NCBI RefSeq assembly: GCF_009738185.1
Contig: NZ_CP046509.1
Span: 124,001-188,000, forward strand
Reading direction: 5' to 3'
Length of the DNA: 64,000 nt
Source: Erwinia sorbitola
GTDB taxonomy: Bacteria; Pseudomonadota; Gammaproteobacteria; Enterobacterales; Enterobacteriaceae
The notes under the pieces were generated by a model. The model was not told the origin of the DNA. It saw nothing but the letters and a program-made list of their open reading frames with translations, and made no database searches. Positions 49,908-59,985 of this stretch are shown here, one piece after another; the stretch's first letter is position 1, and every line of letters starts with the position of its first letter. Made by a program: the position numbers and the translations under genes.

Positions 49908-50441
49908 ATGGCTATTAATAAAGGAAGTGCTCAGAAATTTATTGCAAGAAACCGCGCGCCGCGAGTTCAGATTGAATATGATGTTGAAATTTATGGTAGT
50001 GAGAAGAAAATAGAATTGCCTTTTGTAATGGGTGTGCTTGCTGATTTATCCGGCTCTCCCCTGGAACCGCTGCCGCCAGTTGTTGACAGAAAGTTTCTTA
50101 GCATCGATATCGATAACTTCGACGAAAGAATGAAAGCAATGAAACCGCGAGTGGCATTTGCAGTACCTAATACATTAACCGGAGAAGGCATGTTGATGAT
50201 TGACATGACTTTTGAAAGTATTCACGACTTTTCACCCGATGCTATAGCAACAAAAGTGGACTCTTTATCTCAGTTACTGGAAGCAAGAACTCAGCTGGCG
50301 AACTTACAAACCTATATGGATGGTAAAGCCGGAGCTGAAAGTCTGGTGACTAGCGTACTTAAGGATCGAGCACTGCTCAATGCACTGGCCAGTGAGGCAA
50401 AGCCTGCTGCGCCAGATAATAAAGCTGCCGAGAATGACTGA
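49908..50441 (+). CDS. tssB: T6SS sheath protein TssB
   Basis: The 177-residue protein matches TssB (VipA/ImpB): SAQKFIARNRAPRVQIEYDV near the N-terminus, LPFVMGVLADLSG near residue 40, and DRKFLSIDIDNFDERM near residue 65. It forms the contractile sheath with TssC. The start at 49908 has AAAAGG upstream. It is followed by tssC 17 bases later. Confidence 0.95.
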   Translation: MAINKGSAQKFIARNRAPRVQIEYDVEIYGSEKKIELPFVMGVLADLSGSPLEPLPPVVDRKFLSIDIDNFDERMKAMKPRVAFAVPNTLTGEGMLMIDMTFESIHDFSPDAIATKVDSLSQLLEARTQLANLQTYMDGKAGAESLVTSVLKDRALLNALASEAKPAAPDNKAAEND

Positions 50442-50458
50442 ATATCGTAGAGGGAACT

Positions 50459-51958
50459 ATGTCAACTCAAACCGTAAAGAATGAAAAACAAGCCGTTGCC
50501 ACGCCGTCGTACAGCGACTTCAATGCGCTATTAACTAAAGAATTTAAACCGAAGTCTGAACAGGCAAAGTCTGCCGTTGAATCAGCAGTTAAGACGCTGG
50601 CTGAACAAGCTCTGGCGAACTCTTTGACCCTGGCTGATGATGCATATAAAAATATTGCTGTTTACATCGCAGAGATTGATCGAAAGCTAACAGAACAAAT
50701 TAACCTGATTCTGCATCATGAGCGATTCCAGGCGCTGGAAAGTGCATGGCGCGGTCTGCACTATCTTGTCAATAATACTGAAACAGATGAGAAGCTTAAG
50801 CTGCGCTTTATGGACATTTCCAAAAATGAATTAAGGCGTAACCTGAAGAGATATAAAGGGATAGCCTGGGATCAGAGCCCGCTCTTCAAACAGGTTTATG
50901 AAGAGGAGTACGGGCAGCTTGGTGGCGAACCTTATGGCTGTCTGGTAGCAGACTACTACTTTGACCATACGGCGCCCGACGTGGATTTGCTTGCCTCCAT
51001 TGCGAAGATTTCAGCTTCTTCTCATGCTCCTTTCATTACTGGTGCCGCGCCGTCTGTGATGCAGATGGAGTCCTGGCAGGAGCTGGCTAACCCGCGTGAT
51101 TTAACCAAAATTTTTACGCAGAACCTAGAATACGCAGCATGGAACTCTTTGCGTAACTCAGAAGACTCACGCTATATCGGTCTGGCTATGCCGCGCTTCT
51201 TGTCACGCCTTCCGTATGGCATCCGCACTAATCCGGTAGATGCTTTTGACTTTGAAGAGACCACAGACGGTGCCGACCACAGCAAATATACCTGGTCTAA
51301 TGCCGCCTATGCGATGGCCGTCAATATTAACCGCTCATTTAAACACTACGGCTGGTGTACGTTGATTCGTGGGGTTGAAAGTGGCGGTGTGGTGGAAGAT
51401 CTTCCCTGCCATACTTTCCCGACCGATGATGGCGGCATAGATATGAAATGTCCTACAGAGATTGCAATTTCTGACCGCAGGGAAGCAGAATTAGCCAAGA
51501 ATGGATTTATTCCACTGATTCACCGTAAAAATACAGACTATGCAGCATTCATTGGTGCGCAGTCATTACAGAAACCCGCTGAATATTATGACCCGGATGC
51601 CACATCTAACGCCAATTTATCAGCGCGGCTTCCTTATATGTTCGCTTGTTCGCGTTTCGCACACTATTTGAAATGCATTGTCCGTGACAAAATCGGAAGC
51701 TTTAAAGAACGTGAAGATATGCAGAACTGGTTGAATAACTGGATAATGAATTATGTTGATGGTGATCCAAGTAACTCCTCAATGGATACAAAAGCGCGTC
51801 GTCCATTAGCTGCAGCTGAAGTTATTGTTGAAGATGTAGAAGGAAATCCGGGTTATTATCAAGCTAAATTCTTCTTACGTCCTCACTTCCAGCTTGAAGG
51901 TTTGACCGTTTCTTTAAGAATGGTTGCTAAATTACCTTCACTTAAAAACGAAAGCTAA
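50459..51958 (+). CDS. tssC: T6SS sheath protein TssC
   Basis: The 499-residue protein matches TssC (VipB/ImpC): ALESAWRGLHYLVNNTETDE near residue 95, GAAPSVMQMESWQEL near residue 195, and PRFLSRLPYG near residue 245. It is the main sheath subunit that pairs with TssB and is the part recognised by ClpV. GAGGG lies before the start. Confidence 0.96.
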   Translation: MSTQTVKNEKQAVATPSYSDFNALLTKEFKPKSEQAKSAVESAVKTLAEQALANSLTLADDAYKNIAVYIAEIDRKLTEQINLILHHERFQALESAWRGLHYLVNNTETDEKLKLRFMDISKNELRRNLKRYKGIAWDQSPLFKQVYEEEYGQLGGEPYGCLVADYYFDHTAPDVDLLASIAKISASSHAPFITGAAPSVMQMESWQELANPRDLTKIFTQNLEYAAWNSLRNSEDSRYIGLAMPRFLSRLPYGIRTNPVDAFDFEETTDGADHSKYTWSNAAYAMAVNINRSFKHYGWCTLIRGVESGGVVEDLPCHTFPTDDGGIDMKCPTEIAISDRREAELAKNGFIPLIHRKNTDYAAFIGAQSLQKPAEYYDPDATSNANLSARLPYMFACSRFAHYLKCIVRDKIGSFKEREDMQNWLNNWIMNYVDGDPSNSSMDTKARRPLAAAEVIVEDVEGNPGYYQAKFFLRPHFQLEGLTVSLRMVAKLPSLKNES

Positions 51959-52086
51959 TATATATCTGATATCTTGAGTGATGTTTTAATTTTGGGAACT
52001 GTATTAGAAAAATTAATTTTATCTGATACGGCAACGTAGGGGCCGCAACAAATGTGGCTATTTTATTACATTTAAAAGGAATTATC

Positions 52087-52572
52087 ATGGCACAAGATAT
52101 GTTTATCAAAATTGATGGCATCGAAGGTGAATCTCTGGATGCTGTTCATAAAAATGAAATTCAGGTACTGAGATGGAACTGGGATGTTAGCCAGCATTCC
52201 AATATGCATAGTGGTTCCGGTGGTGGTTCTGGAAAGGCAAGTGTCAGTGATTTCTGTTTCGAGCACTATACCGATAAAGCCAGTCCTAACCTTCTGAACT
52301 ACTGTCTTACCGGTAAACACATTAAAAATATTCAATTCGTGGTACGTAAAGCAGGCGGCGATCCGCTTGAATACTTAACCATTAAATTTACCGATGTCAT
52401 TATCACTCTGGTCGAAATGTCTGGTTCTTTAGAAGACGAGACACGCCCGCGTGAAACTGTGAGGTTCTCATTCACGAAGATGACGCAGGACTATGTAATG
52501 CAGAATGCGGAAGGTCAGAGATCTGGTGTTATCTCCGCAAGCTATGATGTTAAAGCTAACCAGCATGGCTAA
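52087..52572 (+). CDS. hcp: T6SS tube protein Hcp
   Basis: The 161-residue protein matches Hcp1-type tube proteins: MAQDMFIKIDGIEGESLD at the N-terminus, GKASVSDFCFEHYTDKASP near residue 52, and LVEMSGSLEDETRPRETVRF near residue 118. Hexameric rings stack inside the sheath and are ejected. The open frame extends upstream to 52054, but ATG 52087 with AAAAGG is the family start. A strong hairpin follows the gene. Confidence 0.96.
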   Translation: MAQDMFIKIDGIEGESLDAVHKNEIQVLRWNWDVSQHSNMHSGSGGGSGKASVSDFCFEHYTDKASPNLLNYCLTGKHIKNIQFVVRKAGGDPLEYLTIKFTDVIITLVEMSGSLEDETRPRETVRFSFTKMTQDYVMQNAEGQRSGVISASYDVKANQHG

Positions 52573-52625
52573 TAAAGCAGAGAGATAATTTACTCTATTT
52601 TTGATAGGGTTAATCTCTGAGATAT

Positions 52626-52660
52626 ATTGCCCGGGGAATTACGCATGGTTCCCGGGCAAT
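52626..52660 (+). terminator. Hairpin after hcp
   Basis: ATTGCCCGGGGAA pairs with TTCCCGGGCAAT with one bulged G, about 12 pairs and a ten-base loop. There is no T run behind it. It should stabilise the hcp message and reduce reading into tssJ, consistent with Hcp being needed in excess. Confidence 0.7.
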
Positions 52661-52775
52661 ATTAAACGTTAACATTCTGATGAGGAGTGAAATAACAGGG
52701 TGTCGAAAGGATTTATAATCATATATTTTACGATTTATGCTGGGTAGTCTTCATTTTGCTACATTTTAAAAACAG

Positions 52776-53333
52776 ATGTTTTATGATAACAAAATGTTTA
52801 AGAAATCTTGCAGGATAATATTAGCTGTTTTTCATGCGTTGGTTTTAATTTCGACATTAACATCATGCAGTCTATTTTTCGGAAATAAAAAACCGGAAAG
52901 CAAGTCTGGCAACATAAAAATAACGCTGTCTGCATCGAAAGATATTAACCCTAGCGCTCAGAGTAAGCCGGCACCTCTGGCTATCTATATTTATGAGTTA
53001 AAAACACCGGATACATTTGATAATAGTGATTTTTACTCAATAGTAAATAATACCAATAAGATTTTTTCCGAACAATCAACGAAAGTTTATCAGGCTGTTT
53101 TGATGCCCGGTGAAAGGAGAAACATTGAGATTAACCTTGGTGAGTCCAGTGTGGCTCTGGGTGTTGTTGCTGCTTACAGAGATATTAATCACGCAGACTG
53201 GAATAAAGCGATAAAAATTCCAGGTGCTCAACCGAGACCTTGGTGGAAGATCAGTAATTCAAAGGAGCCATCAACTCTTTGTGTTCAGTTCAGCCAGCTC
53301 TCAATCTCAACAATTAAATGGATTAAGATGTGA
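52776..53333 (+). CDS. tssJ: T6SS outer-membrane lipoprotein TssJ
   Basis: The 185-residue protein has a lipoprotein signal peptide with lipobox LTSC (Cys about residue 31). Its mature part has TssJ features: IKITLSASKDINPSAQSKPAPLAI split by short gaps, then IYELKTPDTFDNSDFYSIVN and VLMPGERRNIEINL. It anchors TssM to the outer membrane. The second ATG at 52794 is a possible start. Its stop overlaps the tssK GTG by four bases. Confidence 0.9.
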   Translation: MFYDNKMFKKSCRIILAVFHALVLISTLTSCSLFFGNKKPESKSGNIKITLSASKDINPSAQSKPAPLAIYIYELKTPDTFDNSDFYSIVNNTNKIFSEQSTKVYQAVLMPGERRNIEINLGESSVALGVVAAYRDINHADWNKAIKIPGAQPRPWWKISNSKEPSTLCVQFSQLSISTIKWIKM

Positions 53334-54676
53334 GAACCAATAAAGTCGTCTGGAGCGAAGGGCTTTTTTTACGTCCCCAACTTTTCCAACAACAAGAGCG
53401 CTATTTGGAATATTTTGCCCATAAGCGAGCTGCGACTCTCAATCCTTTTTTTTGGGGTTTCTCCCAATACGATATTGATAAGGAGGCGCTGGCATATGGC
53501 AAGCTGGTTCTGAAATCTGGCGGAGGCGTACTGCCTGATGGTGCGCCGTTTGATATCCCTGATCATGCTGAAATTCCGGAGCCACTAACCATTCTTCCGG
53601 ATCATTTAGGCAAGATGATCTATCTGGCCGTTCCCCTGCGTCTGGAGAACAGTGACGAGACAATCTTCGATAAAAACAATCAGAGTTCCCTGGCCAGGTT
53701 TCAGGCCTATGAAGCCAGTATTAATGATACCAATGCCATCAGACAAGGGGCTAAACCTGTTCAGTTGAGCAGACTGCGCATGCGTCTGGTTCCTGAATCA
53801 GAAATGACAGAGTCCTGGCTCGGCCTGCCCTTAACCAAGGTTAAAGCACTACAGCCAGATGGCAGCGTCTTACTTCACTTTGAAGATCATATCCCACCCG
53901 TTACGGGTTACGCCGCCAATACGCTATTGGCAGAGTGGCTGACGCACCTTAATGGCTTGGTTAAATTGCGCGCGGAGATGCTGGCAACGCGCCTCTCTAC
54001 CAGTGACGGTAAAGCCAGTGCCGGTGCTGAGGTTGTCGACTATTTGCTGCTGCAAATTTTTAATAAATATGAGCCGCTTCTCGACCACATCAGGCATATT
54101 CCTGAGCTGCCGCCGATCCTGATTTACCAGGAGCTGGCTAAATTCTCCGGTGAGTTATCCACTTTTGTACGGACACAAACGCGTCGGCCTGTACCGGCAC
54201 CGGGCTACGACCATGTGCGGCTGTATGAATCAATCCGGCCACTGGTTGAGGAAGTGAACTACCTGCTGAATCAGATCATGATCCGTGCAGGGCAAATGAT
54301 CCCGCTGCTGCCCAAAGGCAACGGTGTCTGGTCTGCTTCCATGCTGCCTGCTGAACTGCATTCTTTCACCAACCTGGTGCTGGCTGTCCATGCGCAGCTT
54401 TCCATGGATGTGTTGCAGCAGCAATTTACTTCGCAAACCAAAATCAGTGCTCCGCAGCAGCTGCATGAACTGGTCAGGTCGCATTTACCCGGGCTGGTAT
54501 TACAGGGCTTGCCGGTACCGCCGCGACAGATTCCTTACAGTTCAGGATATGTCTACTTCGACCTGCTTAAAAGTGGGCCATTCTGGGAGAAAATCGCTGC
54601 AACCGGTGCGATTGCGCTGCACGTAGCTGGCGATTTCCCCGGGCTTAAAATGGAACTTTGGGGAGTCAGGAGCTGA
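53330..54676 (+). CDS. tssK: T6SS baseplate protein TssK
   Basis: The 448-residue protein matches TssK (ImpJ/VasE): VVWSEGLFLRPQLFQQQERY at the N-terminus, a typical LRPQHFQQ-like start, and the C-terminal head domain (GLPVPPRQIPYSSGYVYFDL). TssK links the baseplate to the TssL-TssM membrane complex. The GTG start overlaps the tssJ stop, and its own stop overlaps the tssL ATG, so the genes are translated together. Confidence 0.94.
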   Translation: MRTNKVVWSEGLFLRPQLFQQQERYLEYFAHKRAATLNPFFWGFSQYDIDKEALAYGKLVLKSGGGVLPDGAPFDIPDHAEIPEPLTILPDHLGKMIYLAVPLRLENSDETIFDKNNQSSLARFQAYEASINDTNAIRQGAKPVQLSRLRMRLVPESEMTESWLGLPLTKVKALQPDGSVLLHFEDHIPPVTGYAANTLLAEWLTHLNGLVKLRAEMLATRLSTSDGKASAGAEVVDYLLLQIFNKYEPLLDHIRHIPELPPILIYQELAKFSGELSTFVRTQTRRPVPAPGYDHVRLYESIRPLVEEVNYLLNQIMIRAGQMIPLLPKGNGVWSASMLPAELHSFTNLVLAVHAQLSMDVLQQQFTSQTKISAPQQLHELVRSHLPGLVLQGLPVPPRQIPYSSGYVYFDLLKSGPFWEKIAATGAIALHVAGDFPGLKMELWGVRS

Positions 54677-56055
54677 TGAGCGAACTACAGGACAACGGCC
54701 TTGCTACCGAGCTTGTGCCGCCTGAAGAACAGAAGCCTGAAGAAATGACACCGCAGGCGCTGGGCAGATTTCTTCCGGATGAGCATACGGTTGCTGCCGA
54801 TCGCCCTCTTCATGCCATTAACGAAGATGAAGAAATCGAAGCGTTTCTGCGAAGTGAAAAAGATTATTTAAATGAAACGTCTCTTAGAAGCGAGGGCGTA
54901 CAGCAGCGGCTGGTTAATATCAGGCAGGCCGAAAATCCGCTACTGGAAGCCAGCCAGCCCTTACTGCGTGCATTGAGTGAAATGCCTGAACATGTTGAAT
55001 CCATAGAATATGTTGAGGTGCTGAAAAGAAGTATCAAAAATGAAGTTAACCTCTTCGCCGTCGTTTGCGAAGAGATCGACGTTTCATGGAAGAAAATGGC
55101 CATTGTCAGATACTGTCTGTGCACCGCTATTGATGAAGCCGCCCATGCCAGAGCCTGGGCCCAAAGTGCCGGATGGTCACAGAGTAACCTGCTTAACCAT
55201 TTTGAAGGTGATAACGACGGGGGGAATAAGTTTTTCCTGCTGGTTGGTCGTCTTTCCATGAACCCGCATGAATATGCAGATGTTCTTGAGGTGCTGTTAA
55301 GAATTCTGGGGCTTGGATTTGAGGGGCGCTACAGCATTATAGAAGATGGTGACCGGCAGTTAACGAAAATAAGGCAGCGGTTGTTAACCATTATTCAAAG
55401 TACCAGAGACACCACCTCAACGATTTTATCACCCCATGGATTAGTGAAGCGAGGTAAGCAGAAGCGTGAGAAGTTAATAGTTCCGGTACGCGTCACACTG
55501 TTGTTATGCGGGATTCTTATTGCCTCACTTTTCTTTTGGTATAAATACTGGCTTACCATCAATAAAAGTGGAATAGCACATAAAATTCTGGCGATGCAAC
55601 AGATTAATATGGCAAAGCCGGCGGTGAAAAAGTTGCGGCTTGCCTATTTACTCAGGCATGAAATTGCCAAAGGACTGGTAAATGTCGACGAGACTAAAGA
55701 CCAGAGTAAAGTGGTATTCAAAAGTGATTCTGTTTTTGATAGCGGGGCAACATCAGTTAAGCCAGCTATGGACTATGTGATGAATCGTGTGGCCAGAGAA
55801 GTCCTGCGGGTCAACGGCAGTGTGCTGGTCGTTGGTCATACTGACGCGATGCCTATTCACCGGCCGGGTATTGAAAACAATATCGTTCTCTCAGAACTAC
55901 GAGCAAAGGCAGTGGCCAGTTATTTTATTAATACCGGACTGGCTGAAGGGAAAATAAAAATTCAGGGCGTAGGTGATACTCAGCCACTGACTAATAACAG
56001 TACACCCGAGGGGCGTGCGCAAAACAGGCGCGTGGAATTTTTCGTTACTTATTGA
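54676..56055 (+). CDS. tssL: T6SS membrane protein TssL with OmpA-like domain
   Basis: The 459-residue protein has an N-terminal DotU domain (NPLLEASQPLLRALSEMPEH near residue 82; CLCTAIDEAAHARAWAQ near residue 155). One membrane helix follows at about residue 275 (VTLLLCGILIASLFFW), then a C-terminal OmpA/MotB-like peptidoglycan-binding domain (VVGHTDAMPIHRPGIENNIV; GRAQNRRVEFFV). It is the extended form of TssL. It starts one base into the tssK stop (TGATG). Confidence 0.94.
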   Translation: MSELQDNGLATELVPPEEQKPEEMTPQALGRFLPDEHTVAADRPLHAINEDEEIEAFLRSEKDYLNETSLRSEGVQQRLVNIRQAENPLLEASQPLLRALSEMPEHVESIEYVEVLKRSIKNEVNLFAVVCEEIDVSWKKMAIVRYCLCTAIDEAAHARAWAQSAGWSQSNLLNHFEGDNDGGNKFFLLVGRLSMNPHEYADVLEVLLRILGLGFEGRYSIIEDGDRQLTKIRQRLLTIIQSTRDTTSTILSPHGLVKRGKQKREKLIVPVRVTLLLCGILIASLFFWYKYWLTINKSGIAHKILAMQQINMAKPAVKKLRLAYLLRHEIAKGLVNVDETKDQSKVVFKSDSVFDSGATSVKPAMDYVMNRVAREVLRVNGSVLVVGHTDAMPIHRPGIENNIVLSELRAKAVASYFINTGLAEGKIKIQGVGDTQPLTNNSTPEGRAQNRRVEFFVTY

Positions 56056-59000
56056 TGAGATCAGTAATGTCTTTTATTAATAGATTGTTTTCTGTTCGCG
56101 TAACAAAATTCTTGCTTTTTATAGCATGTTTTATCCTGATATCCCTGTTTATATGGTATTTAGGTCCATTCTTTGGGTTTGGCGAAACACGGCCATTAGA
56201 AAGCATTGAGCCACGAATTATTCTGATCGTTCTTACTCTGCTCTGTATTATTGGGCTATGGTACAGATTCCCGCTGTTGATCATGCTGCTACTTGCACTT
56301 TGTTGTGCAGTGTGGATATTGGGGCCATATATATTAGTAGGAAACTCCTATCCCGTTGCTACAGTCAACCGCAGAGTTATCGTCATTGGCTGCATACTGC
56401 TGGTTGCACTCTTCTATGGTGCATGGAAGCTGATTGTTGCATTAAGAAAAAACCCGAAGTTTTTAGACCGGTTTATCAAAGATGAAGTGGTGAAAGAGGA
56501 CTATAAGAGAGCTGAGATCTTCGCCATTATTCGAAATGCAAATAGTCACATCAAAAATATCAGTAAAAGTACCTCAAGATTTAAACAGTTTTTCTGGCCG
56601 GTGAAATTCCTTAGCGATCTGCCATGGTATATGGTCATTGGGACAGAGAGCGCAGGTAAAACCTCCTCAATACTCTCCTCCGGACAGAGTTTCCCCGAGC
56701 CTGAACAACTGAAAAAAATCGCACAGAAGACGATGCCAACGGCAATCTGTGAGTGTTGGTTCTCGAATGATGCACTTTTTTTAGATACTGCGGGCAGATA
56801 TGTCACCCATGCGGAGGAAAATAATAACGAATGGAAAAATATTCTTGAAGCCATTAAAAAGTACCGTTCTATTAAAGCCATCAATGGCATCATTGTTAAT
56901 CTATCCGTTGCTGATGTCATGGGCCGCAGCAAAGCGGAGTTGTACGATATTTCGGCTAAGATAAGATCAAGGCTGGATGAGACCCGCAGTGTGCTGGGTA
57001 TCCATTTCCCCGTTTACGTACTGGTGTCAAAAGTCGATCAGCTGTCTGGATTTTCTGAATATTTCAGAATATTGACCGAACATGAACGTGAGCAGATTTG
57101 GGGCGTGACTTTCCCCTATGGGCAGGAAATGGAAACATCTTCTGCCGAACTGCGCGAGCGGATTGATGATGAGCTGGGACTGCTGGAAAAGCGTATTGAA
57201 GATAAGATGACGTTACGCCAGCAGGAAGAGCTTAACCTCAGTGACAGAAAAAGAATGTACAGTTTACCCCAGGATTTTCGCGTGTTATCGCAGGAAATTG
57301 CTGAAATTCTGCAAAGTATATTCTTTACTTCACGCTATGACGAAACTAAAGGATTGAGCAGCTTACGTGGATTATATTTCGCCAGCAGCAGCCAGCCAGC
57401 AGATGTTTATTTATTAAATAATAAAACGCTGATTCAGCGATGGAGTAATTTTGTACAGAGAAGAACCTCCAGCGCGGTCGAGTTAGTCATTAAAAAGCAC
57501 AATGATGCGGATTTCCTGGTCACGGATACGTCCTACGGTCGTCATTACTTCCTCAAGACGTTGTTTGCTGAGATCATCGTTAAAGATGCCAGGCTGGTTC
57601 GCCATAATCTGCGGACACAATCTAAATATCGCTTCCAGAATATATTTATACACAGTGCTTGTATTCTATTCACTGCATGGATGCTTAATGGTTTTTATCA
57701 TAGTTTTTATAACAATGATGGCTATCTTGCTACTGTTTCTACCAGAGTATCCTCTTTAGAAGATGCAATTCGAAATTTCGAAAAGGCGAACAACCCTGAG
57801 TTAATTCCCGGGCTGTTATCGATGGCTCAGTATATGCCAGAGTACAGTGAAATCGATGTGACGCGTCCACCACTTGATTTCCGCTTCGGCCAATACGTAG
57901 GTTGGGATATTACGGCAGACTCTCTTTCTTTGTATCAATATTTCTTACAGAGATTGTTGTATCCAATGGTACAGCATGAAGCACTGGAGAAGCTCCAGGA
58001 CACGCTTATTGATGAAAATAATAGCGAGATATACACCGCACTGAAAACGTATCTGATGCTTAATGGCCATGGAAAATTTGATAAAAAGTTTCTTATCAAT
58101 ACGATTACTGAAGCATGGGATAGTTCTGGAAAAATAGCACCTTATGCCGATCGGGAAATTTTCATTTCACATTTAGATGCGCTTTTTGATGTCCCTGAAT
58201 GGCGCCGTTATGCCCAGTCTATGGATAAGGAACTGGTTGCGCAGGCAAGAGCCGTTCTGAGCCGTATTCCGTTAAGCGATCGGCTTTACGATCGCATTAA
58301 AATTCTGGCAAGGGATGATGCCCCAGCGAACCTCACCCTCGGGCAGCTGCTCGGCGCTAAAGACAACCAGATTTTTACCATGGCAGTTACCGATCAGGCC
58401 GCGACCAGCATCCCGGGGCTATTTACCTATGTTGGTTATCATGAGGTATTCAAAAAAAAAATCAGCTCCCTTATCACCAGATTCAATGATGAAGATGGCT
58501 GGGTAATGGAAAGCAAAAAAAGCACGTCATTAGCAGAGTTCCGCTCTACAAGGGTGCGCAGTGACTTAGGGTTTGTCGGTTCCGCTATGTTGGCCAATGC
58601 AAAACGCATTGATCCTGTTAAGCAGCGAGTTATGCAGCGGTACTACGAAGAGTACACCCAGCGGTGGAGTGACTTTCTCAGCCATATTCGCCTGAGATCG
58701 AACGGGCCACAGAATCCTCTCGGGCAGCTGGCGCTCTCTTTTGATATCTATTTGCTGCGTACCATAGCCTCAACAAATTCACCGCTGATTAAACTGGCAC
58801 AGCGGGTCGTAGAGGAAACCACACTTTCAGCGTCAGAGGCTGACGGTCTGGCAGATAATCAGACTCCTAACTCCCGGCTGCTACAGAACGTTAACCGGGC
58901 AAGTCAGCTGCTGGATTCGCTCGAAAAGAAACGAGTGTGGGAGGGGGTAGATAGTCACTTCGCCACTCTGCGCGAATTTGTCACAGGCTCTGCACGGCCT

Positions 59001-59936
59001 GATGAGAAGGCTGGCAACGGTGCGGTGGCAGACAGCCAGTTAAGAAAAATAATGGGGGTGCTCCAGGATCAATACACTTTGTTTGTTATCTCTGATAACG
59101 CATTGAAAAATGGCAATATGCCGGTTCTTTCTGATGCGGGTATCAAGATCGGCGCAGAGTCACAAACATGGCCGGATCCAATCAGAAATATTATTGAGCC
59201 TCTTTTAAAAGGGGCGCATAAAAAGGTTAACCATCTGGTTATTGCGGAAAGTAATAAAAAAATAGAGTCCGATCTGGGGGAAATGTGCCGCAATACCATC
59301 GTGGGGCGTTATCCGTTTGCCAGAAGAAGTAAGGAAGAGGTCAGGGTGAGTGACTTTGAGCGGTTCTTCGCCCCAGGAGGCCTGGCAGATACTTTCTTCA
59401 GGGAGAACCTGACGGAGATGGTAAACACTTCCGTGAAGCCATGGCGCTATAAAAGTGAAAGCGTTGAGCGAGACTCTGGCACGCTGAAGACGTTCGAACA
59501 GGCCCGGGATATCCGCAATATCTTCTTCCGGAATGGCGAGAGCAAGCAACTGTCGGTTAACTTCTCGGTATCTGTGCCTTACATGGCACCCACCATCACT
59601 CAACTCAGCCTTAATTTTGATGGTGCGACGATGGATTATTCACATGGCCCCGTCGTCCCGGTTTCATTTATCTGGCCAGGCACCCGCGCCGGTTCAATAC
59701 TCAATATGACAGCACAACCAAGAATGGCAGACAAACTTTCAGGTCTGGTTTTCACCGGTCCATGGGCTCTTTTCCACTGGATGGATAGCGTGACAAGGAT
59801 AGAAAATCCGTCTTCTGCCAACCCGGTTCTGGTGTTCTCCCTGAGCGACCGTATTGTGAATATCCAGGCGTCCGGTATTACCTATAATGACCGGCTGATT
59901 ACTAATTTATTGCGCAACTTCCGCTGTCCGCGATGA
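56055..59936 (+). CDS. tssM: T6SS membrane protein TssM (IcmF-like)
   Basis: The 1293-residue inner-membrane protein has about three N-terminal helices within residues 10-130. A cytoplasmic Walker A GTESAGKTSS lies near residue 197, and FLDTAGRYVTH is the Walker B-like site near residue 240. A further helix near 535 is followed by a large periplasmic part. It links the baseplate to TssJ in the outer membrane. It starts within the tssL stop. It is of normal length. The C-terminal residues are FRCPR. Confidence 0.95.
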   Translation: MRSVMSFINRLFSVRVTKFLLFIACFILISLFIWYLGPFFGFGETRPLESIEPRIILIVLTLLCIIGLWYRFPLLIMLLLALCCAVWILGPYILVGNSYPVATVNRRVIVIGCILLVALFYGAWKLIVALRKNPKFLDRFIKDEVVKEDYKRAEIFAIIRNANSHIKNISKSTSRFKQFFWPVKFLSDLPWYMVIGTESAGKTSSILSSGQSFPEPEQLKKIAQKTMPTAICECWFSNDALFLDTAGRYVTHAEENNNEWKNILEAIKKYRSIKAINGIIVNLSVADVMGRSKAELYDISAKIRSRLDETRSVLGIHFPVYVLVSKVDQLSGFSEYFRILTEHEREQIWGVTFPYGQEMETSSAELRERIDDELGLLEKRIEDKMTLRQQEELNLSDRKRMYSLPQDFRVLSQEIAEILQSIFFTSRYDETKGLSSLRGLYFASSSQPADVYLLNNKTLIQRWSNFVQRRTSSAVELVIKKHNDADFLVTDTSYGRHYFLKTLFAEIIVKDARLVRHNLRTQSKYRFQNIFIHSACILFTAWMLNGFYHSFYNNDGYLATVSTRVSSLEDAIRNFEKANNPELIPGLLSMAQYMPEYSEIDVTRPPLDFRFGQYVGWDITADSLSLYQYFLQRLLYPMVQHEALEKLQDTLIDENNSEIYTALKTYLMLNGHGKFDKKFLINTITEAWDSSGKIAPYADREIFISHLDALFDVPEWRRYAQSMDKELVAQARAVLSRIPLSDRLYDRIKILARDDAPANLTLGQLLGAKDNQIFTMAVTDQAATSIPGLFTYVGYHEVFKKKISSLITRFNDEDGWVMESKKSTSLAEFRSTRVRSDLGFVGSAMLANAKRIDPVKQRVMQRYYEEYTQRWSDFLSHIRLRSNGPQNPLGQLALSFDIYLLRTIASTNSPLIKLAQRVVEETTLSASEADGLADNQTPNSRLLQNVNRASQLLDSLEKKRVWEGVDSHFATLREFVTGSARPDEKAGNGAVADSQLRKIMGVLQDQYTLFVISDNALKNGNMPVLSDAGIKIGAESQTWPDPIRNIIEPLLKGAHKKVNHLVIAESNKKIESDLGEMCRNTIVGRYPFARRSKEEVRVSDFERFFAPGGLADTFFRENLTEMVNTSVKPWRYKSESVERDSGTLKTFEQARDIRNIFFRNGESKQLSVNFSVSVPYMAPTITQLSLNFDGATMDYSHGPVVPVSFIWPGTRAGSILNMTAQPRMADKLSGLVFTGPWALFHWMDSVTRIENPSSANPVLVFSLSDRIVNIQASGITYNDRLITNLLRNFRCPR

Positions 59937-59985
59937 GCTGAAGTTTATTAAATATCAACAATAAATTTGGTGGAGGTATAGACCA

